Shown here: positions 19,148-29,100 of the stretch, one piece after another
Layout: each line of letters begins with the position of its first letter
How positions within the stretch are numbered: the first letter of the stretch is position 1
NCBI GenBank assembly: GCA_945883565.1
Contig: CAMCXO010000016.1
Span: 1-56,955 of the forward strand
Length of the DNA stretch: 56,955 nucleotides
Reading direction: 5' to 3'
Source of the DNA: Chryseobacterium gleum
GTDB taxonomy: Bacteria; Bacteroidota; Bacteroidia; Flavobacteriales; Schleiferiaceae
Made by a program: the position numbers and the translations under genes
The notes under the pieces: generated by a model
Told to the model about the DNA's origin: nothing
The model's input: the letters and a program-made list of their open reading frames with translations, nothing else
Databases searched by the model: none

Positions 19148-21156
19148 TGAAGATGGAAAGACTGATACGCCTTTGTACCTTAACTCTTCTATTCTCCATC
19201 TTTGGTGAAGGTATTTATGCCCAAGACCATTTTTTTGCCGGTGGCAATAAAACAGGAGACGATTTATATGCCAATTACCAATTTCCCGACGCAATCGATT
19301 ACTATAAAAAGCAATTGGGCAATAGGAAATCTGATCAAAAATTGGCTATTCAGCGAATAGCCGATTCTTATCGAAAAACCGGAAAATACAGCGAAAGTGA
19401 GGAATGGTATGCACAACTTGTTCTTTTTCAAGACATAGAACCAGAATATTATTATTATTACGCTAAAGCCTTAACCTCCAATCGCAAATACGAACAGGCA
19501 GCGGAATGGTTTAAACGTTATGAGCAAATAAATCGAAATAATTCAGGGAAAGCCAAGTTAGCTAGAGATTACAGTCTAGAAGAAATTTCAGTTCTTCTAG
19601 AAGATCGTCGTGAGTTTGCTATTTATCCAGTTTCAGAAAATACGGAACACAGCGAGTTTTCACCTTTCGTTCTAGGCGATAAAGTCATATTCTTGTCAGA
19701 CCGACCTGAAGGCAATTCATCTAGAACAACTTATGGATGGACAGAGCAGAAGTATCTGGATATTTATGAAGCCAAGGCATTTGCAGGCCGTTTTTCAGAA
19801 GTTTCTGCTGTGTCGTCTCTTAATACGCCTTACCATGAAGGACCGGTTACTTTAACAAAAGACCAAAAACGCATTTATTTAACCACCAATACTCAAAACG
19901 ATAGAAACAAGTTGATTCGAGATGGTGCCAATACAACCCATTTGCAAATTTCTGCGGCCAATCTTATTACTGTAGAAGGCAAAACCACATGGAGTACCCC
20001 TATTCCACTTTCATTTAACAGCCCAAACTACTCTTGTATGCACCCCACTTTAAGTGCGGATGGCAAGTATTTGTACTTTGCTTCAGATATGCCAGGTGGT
20101 CAGGGGGGACTTGATATTTGGGTATGCGAAAATCTTTTGCTTTCGTGGAGCAAGCCAAGAAACTTGGGGCCTGAAATAAACACTGCAACCGACGAGGCTT
20201 TCCCATTTATTGCAGCAGATGGTAGCTTGTACTTTTCAAGCAACGGCTTATTGGGTTTAGGAGGGTTAGATATTTTCAAAGCTTCACCAAAATCCAATAA
20301 GGCTACATACTTTAATAAACCTACCAATATGGGGGCTCCAATTAATGATGTTAACGACGATTTTGGATTGGTTTACATAACCAAAGAAGAATATGGTTAT
20401 TTCTCCTCAAACCGTCCTGGCGGAAAAGGTCGCGATGATATCTACTATTTCGAAAAAGCTATACCTGAAGAAGAGGAGGCAGAAGAAGCTAAATCCATGA
20501 TTTCAGTAAAATTACTTGAAGTAAGGGTTTTCGAAAAGCAATCAAACGAAGGGCTACCAAGTGCCGTGGTAAATGTCTTCGATGAAAGAGGCAAATTGGT
20601 TACAGCCATTCAAGTGAACGACAGCGGCTATTTTCAAACAGAATTTGATCTAAAGAAATACAAAGGAGATTTGCGTTTCATTGCTTCTTATGGAAACTAT
20701 GCCACTCAACGAGAAATAGTGAATATGCAGAGCTTGTTTAACAAAGACCGTTCTATGATAGAAATTGCTCTTTACCGCGATTTGGGAAAAGAACTGAAGT
20801 TAAATCCCATATACTTCGACTTTAATAAAGATAATATCAGACGAGATGCAGCCATGGAGCTCGACAAAATTGTAAACATCATGCAAAGCAATGTTAGCTT
20901 GGTGATAGAATTGGGCAGCCATACCGACAGCCGCGGAACCAAGGAATACAACCAAGCCTTAAGCGATAGACGTGCACGCTCTTCGGTGGGGTATATCGTA
21001 AACCGTGGAGTTGAAAACATGCGTATATACGGCAAAGGCTTCGGCGAATCTCAATTGGTTAACAACTGTGAAGACGGGGTACCGTGCACTGAAGAGGAAC
21101 ATCAACTTAACAGAAGAACAGAGTTCAAAGTTGTTAAAGGTAGCTTAAGACAATAA
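19147..21156 (+). CDS. OmpA-family protein with TPR, PD40 repeats and C-terminal peptidoglycan-binding domain
   Basis: A 669-residue periplasm-facing outer-membrane-associated protein. After a signal peptide (to about IYAQ) come TPR-like helices (about 30-140), WD40-like PD40 beta-propeller strands with FLSDRPEG, YFASDMPGGQGGLDIW and YFSSNGLLGLGGLDIF motifs (about 165-440), an acidic linker, a carboxypeptidase-regulatory-like beta domain (about 455-540) and an OmpA domain. The OmpA domain carries LGSHTDSRGTKEYN and LSDRRA with the diaminopimelate-binding Asp and Arg. The architecture matches the OmpA proteins that accompany PorP/SprF genes and tie the T9SS apparatus to the wall. Its ATG overlaps the PorP stop. 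Confidence 0.93.
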   Translation: MKMERLIRLCTLTLLFSIFGEGIYAQDHFFAGGNKTGDDLYANYQFPDAIDYYKKQLGNRKSDQKLAIQRIADSYRKTGKYSESEEWYAQLVLFQDIEPEYYYYYAKALTSNRKYEQAAEWFKRYEQINRNNSGKAKLARDYSLEEISVLLEDRREFAIYPVSENTEHSEFSPFVLGDKVIFLSDRPEGNSSRTTYGWTEQKYLDIYEAKAFAGRFSEVSAVSSLNTPYHEGPVTLTKDQKRIYLTTNTQNDRNKLIRDGANTTHLQISAANLITVEGKTTWSTPIPLSFNSPNYSCMHPTLSADGKYLYFASDMPGGQGGLDIWVCENLLLSWSKPRNLGPEINTATDEAFPFIAADGSLYFSSNGLLGLGGLDIFKASPKSNKATYFNKPTNMGAPINDVNDDFGLVYITKEEYGYFSSNRPGGKGRDDIYYFEKAIPEEEEAEEAKSMISVKLLEVRVFEKQSNEGLPSAVVNVFDERGKLVTAIQVNDSGYFQTEFDLKKYKGDLRFIASYGNYATQREIVNMQSLFNKDRSMIEIALYRDLGKELKLNPIYFDFNKDNIRRDAAMELDKIVNIMQSNVSLVIELGSHTDSRGTKEYNQALSDRRARSSVGYIVNRGVENMRIYGKGFGESQLVNNCEDGVPCTEEEHQLNRRTEFKVVKGSLRQ

Positions 21157-21166
21157 TAAGGATTAC

Positions 21167-21198
21167 AATAAAGCCTCGGCTTAGACCGAGGCTTTATT
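21167..21198. terminator. Bidirectional intrinsic terminator
   Basis: A perfect 13-bp stem, AATAAAGCCTCGG with CCGAGGCTTTATT, and a 6-nt loop, lying between the convergent OmpA gene and rsmD. AT-rich flanks on each side give a short U-tract in both directions. Confidence 0.85.
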
Positions 21199-21240
21199 AT
21201 TCACGGTTTATTTTATTGTAAATCTATAAGCCATTTATAT

Positions 21241-21792
21241 TTAGATATCTTCAGTTCTTTCACTTTCAAAAAAGCTAAAGTGAACACTCCCATATCGTCT
21301 TAAAAATACAAAATGGGGATGAATCTCAAAACTCTGTTCGGCGCCGTGCTCCATAATCAACATACCTTGTTTATCAAGTAATTTCCGATCAAAAATTTCT
21401 TCTATAATGTGCTCGTAATATTTGTAATCATATGGTGGATCGGCGAATATGATGTCCCATGTTTTAAAAGCTTTTTGTAAATAAAGCAAAGCATCAGATC
21501 TTACCCATTCAATATGAGAGAACTTTAATTCCTCTGCTATCTTCTTGATGAAATCAATACAAACTTTCTCTGAATCTACAGCTGTTATAGATGCGTCACT
21601 TCTTGAGGCCATTTCGTAACTAATGTTGCCGGTTCCGCTGAATAAGTCAAGAAAACGAATTTCATCGAGATTAAAATGATGCTCCAATATACTAAATAGG
21701 GCCTCCTTAGCCATATCTGTAGTAGGCCTAACCGGCAAATTTTTGGGAGCTAGAATGCGTTTGGCCCTATACTTTCCTCGAATTATCCTCAT
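21241..21792 (-). CDS. rsmD: 16S rRNA (guanine-966 N2)-methyltransferase RsmD
   Basis: A 183-residue Rossmann methyltransferase. It shows the N-terminal RIIRGKYRAKRI motif, VRPTTDMAKEALF, the SAM loop FLDLFSGTGNISYE and the catalytic ADPPYDYKYYE (DPPY) motif. It methylates G966 of 16S rRNA in the assembled 30S subunit. Its ATG overlaps the DUF3822 gene's end by 4 bases, so it is the last gene of a three-gene minus-strand operon. Confidence 0.95.
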   Translation of the reverse strand: MRIIRGKYRAKRILAPKNLPVRPTTDMAKEALFSILEHHFNLDEIRFLDLFSGTGNISYEMASRSDASITAVDSEKVCIDFIKKIAEELKFSHIEWVRSDALLYLQKAFKTWDIIFADPPYDYKYYEHIIEEIFDRKLLDKQGMLIMEHGAEQSFEIHPHFVFLRRYGSVHFSFFESERTEDI

Positions 21793-22544
21793 TTATTAAA
21801 TCCTTGTTTTGCCCATTGTAAGCACGTCTCTGCCTTTTCATTAAGTCTTTCAGCATGCAAAAACTTACTAAAAACGCCAAGTTGTTCCGAAATTTTAATA
21901 GCTTCTTTATGCCAGCCAGCTATATACAAAGGCTCTTTGGCTGCTTTCCAACCAGATTGTATGCCAGTGAACATCAAATAGTATAAAATATCTGAGACCG
22001 AATCCAAAGAAAATCGGTTTAACAAAATCAATCTTCCTGATTCTATGATTGCCACATCTAAACAATTAGGAAATAAAATACTCAGCATGCACTTTCCATA
22101 TTGGCTCTTGAAGCCTTTTAACCAGTCGTGTAGAATTAAACCATAATGTAATTGATAGTTAGCTTTTTCTTGTAAGACATTATGCAAGCCAAAAGGAAAT
22201 GCATGTAACCAAACATCCGGTGATTTCTGATGATTATAAACCGTTGTATAGAGATCCTGATCATCGCAAAGGATCTCCATATACCGATTTAATTGAGACG
22301 GTAATGACTCCTTTCCGACTGAAGTTAAATAACCCAATTGCATGTAAACAATCCAAGAAACAGATATATTTCCAATTCTTTGAGTCGAAGTTGCCAATTC
22401 GGCTAAAGCCTCAGAAGCATTGGAAGTATGCTGAACTTTGAAAACACCATCGGGTCCGCTAATCATAAAAAAACCGCTGCCGAGAATAACAACTCCGACA
22501 GCGGTTCCAATAGATTCTTTTAGATTCGCTTTTGTACTACTCAA
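21789..22544 (-). CDS. DUF3822 family protein
   Basis: A 251-residue protein matching DUF3822, a Bacteroidota family typically next to rsmD. The segment DVAIIESGRLILLNRF, followed by DILYYLMFTGI and EPLYIAGW, is the recognisable core. From memory, a Bacteroides member has an actin-like ATPase fold; no clear nucleotide loop can be confirmed by eye. The start is TTG at 22544, only 3 bp after the upstream stop; the first in-frame ATG would remove 26 residues. Coupled to rsmD by a 4-base overlap. Function unknown. Confidence 0.75.
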   Translation of the reverse strand: MSSTKANLKESIGTAVGVVILGSGFFMISGPDGVFKVQHTSNASEALAELATSTQRIGNISVSWIVYMQLGYLTSVGKESLPSQLNRYMEILCDDQDLYTTVYNHQKSPDVWLHAFPFGLHNVLQEKANYQLHYGLILHDWLKGFKSQYGKCMLSILFPNCLDVAIIESGRLILLNRFSLDSVSDILYYLMFTGIQSGWKAAKEPLYIAGWHKEAIKISEQLGVFSKFLHAERLNEKAETCLQWAKQGFNK

Positions 22545-22547
22545 GAT

Positions 22548-23216
22548 TTATCTCCAATTGCCACTAAGATTGGGTTCTGTAAGCGAGCCCAAAACCAACT
22601 TCTCAGATTTATCGAAAAAACTAGAGTAACTGTCTTCCAAATCTTTAAAAATAACTTCATTCGACACGCTCACCTCGAAAACTGGCAAACGTAAACTATT
22701 GCGTTCAATACTTGCTGCGGCCATTTCAAATGTGGTTGATTCATCACCTCCAACTGGAACAAAACGTAAAGAATTAGCATCGAAATCAGAAGAGAAAACT
22801 GATGTTTTAACTAGCTCTTTACCTATTATACGCACCACCAGGGTGTCTTTATTCATTTCTTGCTGAAACTTCTTGTTGTAATAAGTAAAAGAAGAATCTT
22901 TACGCATTTCAATATTAATGTGTCCTGTATCTATAAAAGCCACCAACTCATCAAAATTTCCAGCGTAATTGCCGTGTTTTTTCAAATAAGCTTGTTGAGC
23001 ATCTCGAACTTGTTCTAAACGAACAATTACTTTTTCGAAACGACGCTTTTTGATTTTCTCAAATTCAATAGGCTGATTAATAATATAAAACAGCCAATAG
23101 CTTAGGCCCAGAGCCACCACAGTTAAAACCAAGGTCAGCACGGTGCGCATAGATTTGTTCATGGTTATATATCGTTTTTTGGGCGCCGACGAAAATACTC
23201 TTTTTTCAATAGCCAT
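22548..23216 (-). CDS. Pseudopilin-like single-pass membrane protein of unknown function
   Basis: A 222-residue protein with one transmembrane helix (TVLTLVLTVVALGLSYWLFY), then an amphipathic helix and the motif RLEQVRDAQQAYLKKHGNYAGNF-like region, which resembles the extended helix of type II/IV pseudopilins, then a beta-rich domain. No prepilin peptidase site is seen. It could start at 23216 or at the ATG at 23162 (MNKSMRTV), which gives a more usual short cytoplasmic tail. It heads the operon with DUF3822 and rsmD and is divergent from the helicase gene 28 bp away. Role unknown; a membrane-anchored partner of DUF3822 is my inference. Confidence 0.72.
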   Translation of the reverse strand: MAIEKRVFSSAPKKRYITMNKSMRTVLTLVLTVVALGLSYWLFYIINQPIEFEKIKKRRFEKVIVRLEQVRDAQQAYLKKHGNYAGNFDELVAFIDTGHINIEMRKDSSFTYYNKKFQQEMNKDTLVVRIIGKELVKTSVFSSDFDANSLRFVPVGGDESTTFEMAAASIERNSLRLPVFEVSVSNEVIFKDLEDSYSSFFDKSEKLVLGSLTEPNLSGNWR

Positions 23217-23244
23217 TGAACAGGTATCACATTAACTTTGAACA

Positions 23245-24627
23245 ATGTCAGGTCGATTTCTTTATGAGCCTTATTTTCCACAAAAACCCACCGCCGACCA
23301 AGCCCAGTTTTGCGAACAATTTGAAGCTTTCTTTTTCGGTTCCAATCGTTTATTTGTGCTCAAAGGATATGCCGGAACAGGGAAAACAACTTCTATGAAG
23401 GCCGTTTCACATTGGCTTGCCCAAATGCGTGTACCAGTTGTTTTAATGGCTCCAACTGGCCGAGCCGCCAAAGTTTTAGCCGAAAATACGGGCAAAAGAG
23501 CCACTACCATTCACCGAACCATTTACCAAGCTAGTAACGGTAAAGATGGGAATCCGGTATTCAAACTTAAAAGCCATAAGTTCAAAAAGGCCCTTTTTGT
23601 TGTAGACGAAGCTTCTATGATTGGCGCCGGTATAACTGATTTTCAGGGTCGAGATTTATTAAATGATTTGTTTGAATTTTGTTTTGGCGATAACAACAAC
23701 TGCCAATTGTTATTTGTAGGCGATACAGCTCAGCTACCCCCTGTAGGAAGTGCATTTAGCCCTGCCCTAAATGCCGATTTTCTTAAAAATCGCTTTTTCG
23801 AAAACTGTGTTCAAATGGAAATGAAAGAAGTGGTTCGTCAGGCCTTACATTCTAATATTTTAAATAATGCCACAAATCTGCGCAATTCATTAAATGCACC
23901 CGAAAACCCTAAATTATTGGCCGGTAAGGACCTTATTAGAATTACCGACTCGAATGATGCTCTTGAGGCGGTAGAAAGCGCTTTTCAAAATAATGGAGAA
24001 GATGCCATTTATTTGGTTCGCTCCAATAAAAGGGCAAACGCCATCAACCAAACCATTAGAGGTCGAATTTTATATAGAGAAAACGAGCTGGAAATGGGCG
24101 ATAGATTGATGGTGATTAAAAATAACTATTTCTGGCTCGATAAAGAACTTGGCGGCTTTATTGCCAATGGTGATATGCTGGAAGTTTTGCGTTTGAGTGA
24201 AGTGCTGGATCGTTACAGCCTTCGCTTTGCTAAAGCCAAACTCAAATTGCAATTGGGTGCTGATACCGTCGATTTTGAAGCCTATATTCATCTAAACACT
24301 TTAACACTTGAAAGCCCTGCTTTTTCCCAAACTCAAATGCAGGCTTTATTTAATTCCGTGTTAGAAGATTACAACCATTTAAATCGTAATGCCAGACTAA
24401 AAGCCATTAAAGAAGACCCGTTTTTTCAGGCGCTTCAAGTAAAATTTGCATATGCCGTAACTTGTCATAAAGCACAAGGCGGACAGTGGAAACATGTTTT
24501 TGTTGAAAGACCTTGGTTACCTAATTCAAACTGGACCGAAGAAGACCGACGATGGTTGTACACAGCCTTTACGAGAGCCACAAAAAACCTATATCTTCTC
24601 GGTTTCGAAAACAGCTTATTTGAATGA
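23245..24627 (+). CDS. RecD-like ATP-dependent DNA helicase (SF1)
   Basis: A 460-residue superfamily 1B helicase. It has Walker A GYAGTGKTTSMKAV near residue 36, GRAAKVLAE, Walker B VVDEASMIG near 121, GDTAQLPPVGSAF (motif III), and C-terminal motifs VTCHKAQGGQW and YTAFTRATKNLYLLG. It is shorter than RecD or RecD2 and lacks their N-terminal domains, as in the stand-alone RecD-like helicases common in Bacteroidota. It acts in DNA repair or recombination in the cytoplasm. Its stop TGA overlaps an ATG in the next frame (ATGA) that is discussed under the acyltransferase. Confidence 0.9.
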   Translation: MSGRFLYEPYFPQKPTADQAQFCEQFEAFFFGSNRLFVLKGYAGTGKTTSMKAVSHWLAQMRVPVVLMAPTGRAAKVLAENTGKRATTIHRTIYQASNGKDGNPVFKLKSHKFKKALFVVDEASMIGAGITDFQGRDLLNDLFEFCFGDNNNCQLLFVGDTAQLPPVGSAFSPALNADFLKNRFFENCVQMEMKEVVRQALHSNILNNATNLRNSLNAPENPKLLAGKDLIRITDSNDALEAVESAFQNNGEDAIYLVRSNKRANAINQTIRGRILYRENELEMGDRLMVIKNNYFWLDKELGGFIANGDMLEVLRLSEVLDRYSLRFAKAKLKLQLGADTVDFEAYIHLNTLTLESPAFSQTQMQALFNSVLEDYNHLNRNARLKAIKEDPFFQALQVKFAYAVTCHKAQGGQWKHVFVERPWLPNSNWTEEDRRWLYTAFTRATKNLYLLGFENSLFE

Positions 24628-24643
24628 AAAAACTATTAGCAAA

Positions 24644-25180
24644 ATGCTTCTTTTCATCTTCGGATGGAAGTTGAATGTTAGCGACACCAAACCACTTGTT
24701 CCATCGGTAATGATTGCCGCGCCGCATACCACCAATTGGGATTTCCCATATGCCTTGGCGGCCTTTTGGTTGATGGGCATTCCTGTAAAATACTTTATTA
24801 AAGATACTTACACTCGAAATCCTCTTGGATTCTTTTTTAAATGGAGCGGTGCCATTGGGGTTAACCGCAAACAAGCTGGGGGCGGACTTACCAAACTCGC
24901 TATCGAATTACTCGAAACTAATAAAAACTTGGTCATTCTGGTACCGGCCGAAGGAACCAGAAAACGAGTAGATAAATGGAAAACCGGCTTTTACCGAATT
25001 GCGTTAGCTACTAAAGTGCCCATTGCTTTAGGTTATCTCGATTACGAAAAAAAGGAGGCCGGTGTAATGGGCGCTTTCATGCCCAGTGGGCATTTTGAAA
25101 ACGATATGACCTACATCCAAAACCGATACTCCCAAATTCAACCTAAATATCCTGATCTTTACAATAAGAAAATTTTCTAA
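24644..25180 (+). CDS. PlsC-like glycerolipid acyltransferase with apparent 5' frameshift
   Basis: A 178-residue acyltransferase of the lysophosphatidate-acyltransferase (PlsC) superfamily. It has the catalytic PHTTNWD motif (HX4D type), a glycerol-phosphate-binding EGTRKR motif and a KTGFYRIA segment. Family members in this phylum usually start with a short MKKxxA-type helix before ILxxLGWK. Here the matching start (ATG at 24624, coupled as ATGA to the helicase stop, reading MKKLLAK) is in another frame and ends after 16 codons. Adding one A to the AAAA run at 24641-24644 would join it to LLFIFGWK. Taken literally, translation must begin at the ATG at 24644 and lose the first helix turn. A sequencing error or a recent frameshift are both possible. 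Confidence 0.8.
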   Translation: MLLFIFGWKLNVSDTKPLVPSVMIAAPHTTNWDFPYALAAFWLMGIPVKYFIKDTYTRNPLGFFFKWSGAIGVNRKQAGGGLTKLAIELLETNKNLVILVPAEGTRKRVDKWKTGFYRIALATKVPIALGYLDYEKKEAGVMGAFMPSGHFENDMTYIQNRYSQIQPKYPDLYNKKIF

Positions 25181-25261
25181 TTATTTCTTCCTTTTTAATT
25201 TCATCCACAATGACATATAAAATTATTAAAACCGAAAACATCTTCATTTTTTAGTAAACTC

Positions 25262-26041
25262 ATGTCTAAAATCTACAATAACATAAAATCAAATAAGAAA
25301 CGAAAAAGGACAACACTAAAATTTTTGCTTTACGTATTAATATTTATTACGTTAATCGGAGTGGGTTTTTGGATTCAATTACAAATAAATAACATGAAAT
25401 CTCAAAAAGAATTAATTTGGCCTAATTCGAAAAATACGACTTTTGGGATAGATGTTTCGCAATATCAGGGCAATATAAACTGGGCCCAAGTTAAAACACA
25501 TCCTGAGCCTATTTCGTTTGTTTTCATAAGAGCTAGTATGGGAAAAGATGGAATTGATGCCACATTTGCCAAGAATTGGGCAGAAGCCAAATCTTCGGGC
25601 ATCATTAGAGGTGCGTACCACTACTATAGACCTAATGAAAACTCTAGTCTTCAGTTCGATAATTTTGCTCAAAGAGTAACAATTCAAAGTGGCGATTTGC
25701 CTCCGGTACTCGATATTGAAAGGGAAAGCCAATTTGGTATAGAAAATTTAAGACATGGATTAAAGAATTGGTTAAATTTAGCTGAATCCCACTTTGGGGT
25801 AAAGCCAATAATATACAGTGGAAGAGCCTTTTATCTTCATCACTTAAAAGGCCATTTTGATGAGTATACATTTTGGATAGCCGATTATTCAAATACCAAT
25901 TCTATGCAAAAGCTACCTCTAATCATTCATCAATTTAGCCAACAACATAAAGTAAATGGCATAAACCACCCTGTAGACGGTAACTATTTTAAGGGTGGCA
26001 AGGAAGAACTTATGGCCCTATGTATTCCTCAAAATTTTTAA
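25262..26041 (+). CDS. Membrane-anchored GH25 lysozyme
   Basis: A 259-residue glycoside hydrolase family 25 muramidase that cleaves the N-acetylmuramic acid to N-acetylglucosamine bond in peptidoglycan. A basic N-terminus (KKRKR) and one transmembrane helix (about 20-40) anchor it, with the catalytic domain in the periplasm. The GH25 start FGIDVSQYQG (Asp64) and the catalytic pair in VLDIE (Asp151, Glu153) are intact, as are FVFIRAS and GAYHYYRP. A weak hairpin follows the gene. No phage genes are nearby, so a housekeeping wall-remodelling role is more likely than phage lysis. Confidence 0.92.
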   Translation: MSKIYNNIKSNKKRKRTTLKFLLYVLIFITLIGVGFWIQLQINNMKSQKELIWPNSKNTTFGIDVSQYQGNINWAQVKTHPEPISFVFIRASMGKDGIDATFAKNWAEAKSSGIIRGAYHYYRPNENSSLQFDNFAQRVTIQSGDLPPVLDIERESQFGIENLRHGLKNWLNLAESHFGVKPIIYSGRAFYLHHLKGHFDEYTFWIADYSNTNSMQKLPLIIHQFSQQHKVNGINHPVDGNYFKGGKEELMALCIPQNF

Positions 26042-26044
26042 GAC

Positions 26045-26066
26045 TTAAGAGAATATCATCTCTTAA
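26045..26066 (+). terminator. Weak hairpin after the lysozyme gene
   Basis: 8-bp perfect stem TTAAGAGA / TCTCTTAA with a 6-nt loop, four bases after the stop. The following sequence is only moderately T-rich and the stem is AT-rich, so termination would be partial. Confidence 0.4.
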
Positions 26067-26131
26067 CTTCCTTTAACCCCTCAAGCTATTTGCATGCATT
26101 ACCTTAGCGGCCATTAAACGCCATTTCTGCC

Positions 26132-29100
26132 ATGCTGGCCAATATACTAGGTAAAATTTTCGGTAACAAAAGCGAACGCGATATTAAACAGTTGCGTCCA
26201 TTTATCGACCAAGTTCTTAAGGTTTATCCTGAAATCCAAGCTCTAAGCGATGAAGAGCTTAGAGGTAAAACCTTAGAATTCAGAAATCTCATTAAAACTT
26301 CAATCTCTGAGTATCAAATTGAAATAGATCGGATTCAAGCCCAACTAGAAATTGAAACGGAACTGGATCTTCGTGAAGGGCTTTATGCCGAACAAGAAAA
26401 GCTCGAGAAACTGATTTACGAACGCACCGAAAACGAGCTCGAATCCCTGCGTCCAGCTGCATTTTCGGTAATCAAAGAAACAGCCAGAAGGCTTAAAGAA
26501 AATGGTCATCTGGTGGTAACTGCCAGCGAAATAGATTCTCAATATTCGGGTAAAGATTTTGTAGAATTTCAAGATGGAAAGGCCATTTGGAAGAACAAAT
26601 GGAAAGCAGCAGGCAACGAAATTAGCTGGGATATGGTGCATTACGATGTTCAGCTAATCGGGGGAACGGTATTGCATCAAGGTAAAATTGCGGAAATGGC
26701 CACTGGCGAAGGCAAAACCTTGGTAGCCACATTGCCCGTTTATCTAAATGCCTTGCCAGGAAAAGGGGTTCATTTGGTTACTGTTAACGACTACTTGGCC
26801 CGTCGCGATAGCGAATGGATGGGGCCAATTTTTCAATTTCACGGCTTAACGGTGGATTGTATAGACAGACATCAACCCAACTCGCCTGAAAGAAGAAATG
26901 CCTATTTGGCCGATATAACCTATGGCACTAACAACGAATTTGGGTTCGATTATTTGCGCGATAATATGGCGCGTAGCCCCGAAGATTTGGTTCAACGAAA
27001 ACACAATTATGCTATTGTGGATGAGGTTGACTCTGTTTTAGTTGATGATGCACGAACGCCTCTTATTATTAGTGGCCCCACACCAAAAGGAGATATACAA
27101 GAGTTTGATGCACTCAAACCCCATGTAATTAAATTGGTAAACGCTCAAAGAGCGATTGTTCAACAAGAACTAACAGATGCGAAAAAACTTGTAGAATCAG
27201 GAGAAGACAAAGAAGGAGGCTTCAAGTTGTTGCGGGCGCATAGAGGTTTACCGAAAAATAAAGCGCTCATAAAATTTCTTTCTCAAGATGGCATGAAGAC
27301 CTTGCTGCAGAAAACGGAAAACTTCTACATGCAAGATCAGAACAAAGAGATGCACAAAGTAGATGAAGCCCTATTTTTTGTTATAGATGAAAAGAACAAT
27401 CAGGTAGAACTTACCGAACGTGGTTTAAATTTATTGGCCGGCGATACCTCTCCCGACTTTTTCATTTTACCGGATATTGCAATTGGTTTGGCCCAAATCG
27501 AGAAACAAGAGGCCAATATCGAACACAGAAGCCAGAAAAAAGAGCTGCTTTTGCGCGATTTCAGTGTTAAAAGTGAACGCATTCATACCATGAACCAATT
27601 ACTACGTGCATATGCCCTTTTTGAAAAGGATGTTGAGTATGTGGTAATGGACAACAAAGTAAAAATTGTAGATGAGCAAACCGGACGTATTATGGAAGGT
27701 CGTCGATATTCAGATGGATTACATCAAGCCATAGAAGCAAAAGAAAGTGTAAAAATTGAGGCAGCCACCCAAACCTATGCCACCATTACACTTCAAAATT
27801 ATTTTCGAATGTATGCGAAGCTGGCTGGTATGACAGGAACTGCCGAAACCGAAGCCGGTGAACTTTGGGACATCTACAAGTTAGAAGTTGTGGTTATACC
27901 CACCAACAAACCTATTCAACGAAAAGACCATGAAGATTTGGTCTATAAAACGAAACGCGAGAAATACAATGCTGTTATCGACGAGATTGTGAAACTTACA
28001 GAAGCAGGTCGTCCAGTTTTGGTTGGTACTACCAGTGTAGAAATTTCAGAGCTTTTAAGTAGGTCGTTAAAGTTGCGTAAAATCAATCACAATGTATTGA
28101 ATGCAAAGCTTCACCAAAAAGAAGCGGAAATTGTTGCCGAAGCAGGAAAACCAGGTACGGTAACCATTGCGACCAACATGGCCGGACGTGGAACCGATAT
28201 TAAACTCACTCCGGATTCCAAAAATTCTGGTGGCTTGGCTATAATTGGAACAGAAAGGCATGATTCAAGGCGTGTTGACAGGCAGCTGAGAGGTCGTTCA
28301 GGACGACAGGGTGACCCCGGAAGCTCTCAGTTTTTTGTGTCATTGGAAGATAATCTGATGCGATTATTTGGTTCTGAACGTATAGCCGGCCTCATGGACA
28401 AAATGGGGCATACCGAAGGAGAAGTAATTCAGCATAGCATGGTAACTAAGTCAATTGAACGCGCCCAACGTAAGGTTGAAGAAAACAATTTTGGCATTAG
28501 AAAAAGATTGTTGGAATACGACGACGTTATGAACAGCCAGAGAGAGGTCGTTTACAGAAGAAGAAAAAATGCGCTGTTTGGTGATAAACTGGCAAGCGAT
28601 ATTGCAAATATGATATTCGATACATCAGCAGAATTAGCTCAATCTTTTTCGGAGAATAAAAAAGTAGAAGACTTTCAACTTGAAGTGTTTAAAGTTTTTG
28701 GAATTGATTTAAGCTCCAATTCAAACTTAAAAGGTCAAACCACCGAAGCCTTAACCAATTTGCTTTACAACTCGGCAATGGAAGCTTATCAACTTCGTAT
28801 GAAACGCTTGGCCGAGATGGCTTTTCCGGTTCTTAAAAATGTTTATGAAAGCCAAGGTAAAGGCTATCAAAATATCTTGGTGCCTTTTACCGATGGCTTA
28901 CGAAGCCTTCAAGTAGTTACCCAATTAGAAAAGGCCTATCATACGAAAGGTCAGGAGCTTTTACGAGATTTTGAAAAGGGGATTACTCTGGCTTTAATTG
29001 ATGATGAATGGAAAGAACATCTTCGAAAACTCGACGACCTGCGACAATATGTTCAGGGGGCTGTATACGAACAAAAAGACCCCCTTCTGATCTATAAATT

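Noticed and set aside
24494-24643. Longer acyltransferase beginning at 24494 inside the helicase gene
   Set aside because: It would add 50 residues unrelated to the family and read through the helicase C-terminal motifs in another frame.
25262-26041. Prophage lysis cassette based on the GH25 lysozyme
   Set aside because: No holin, spanin, integrase or structural phage genes nearby, and the enzyme carries a transmembrane anchor of a resident wall enzyme.
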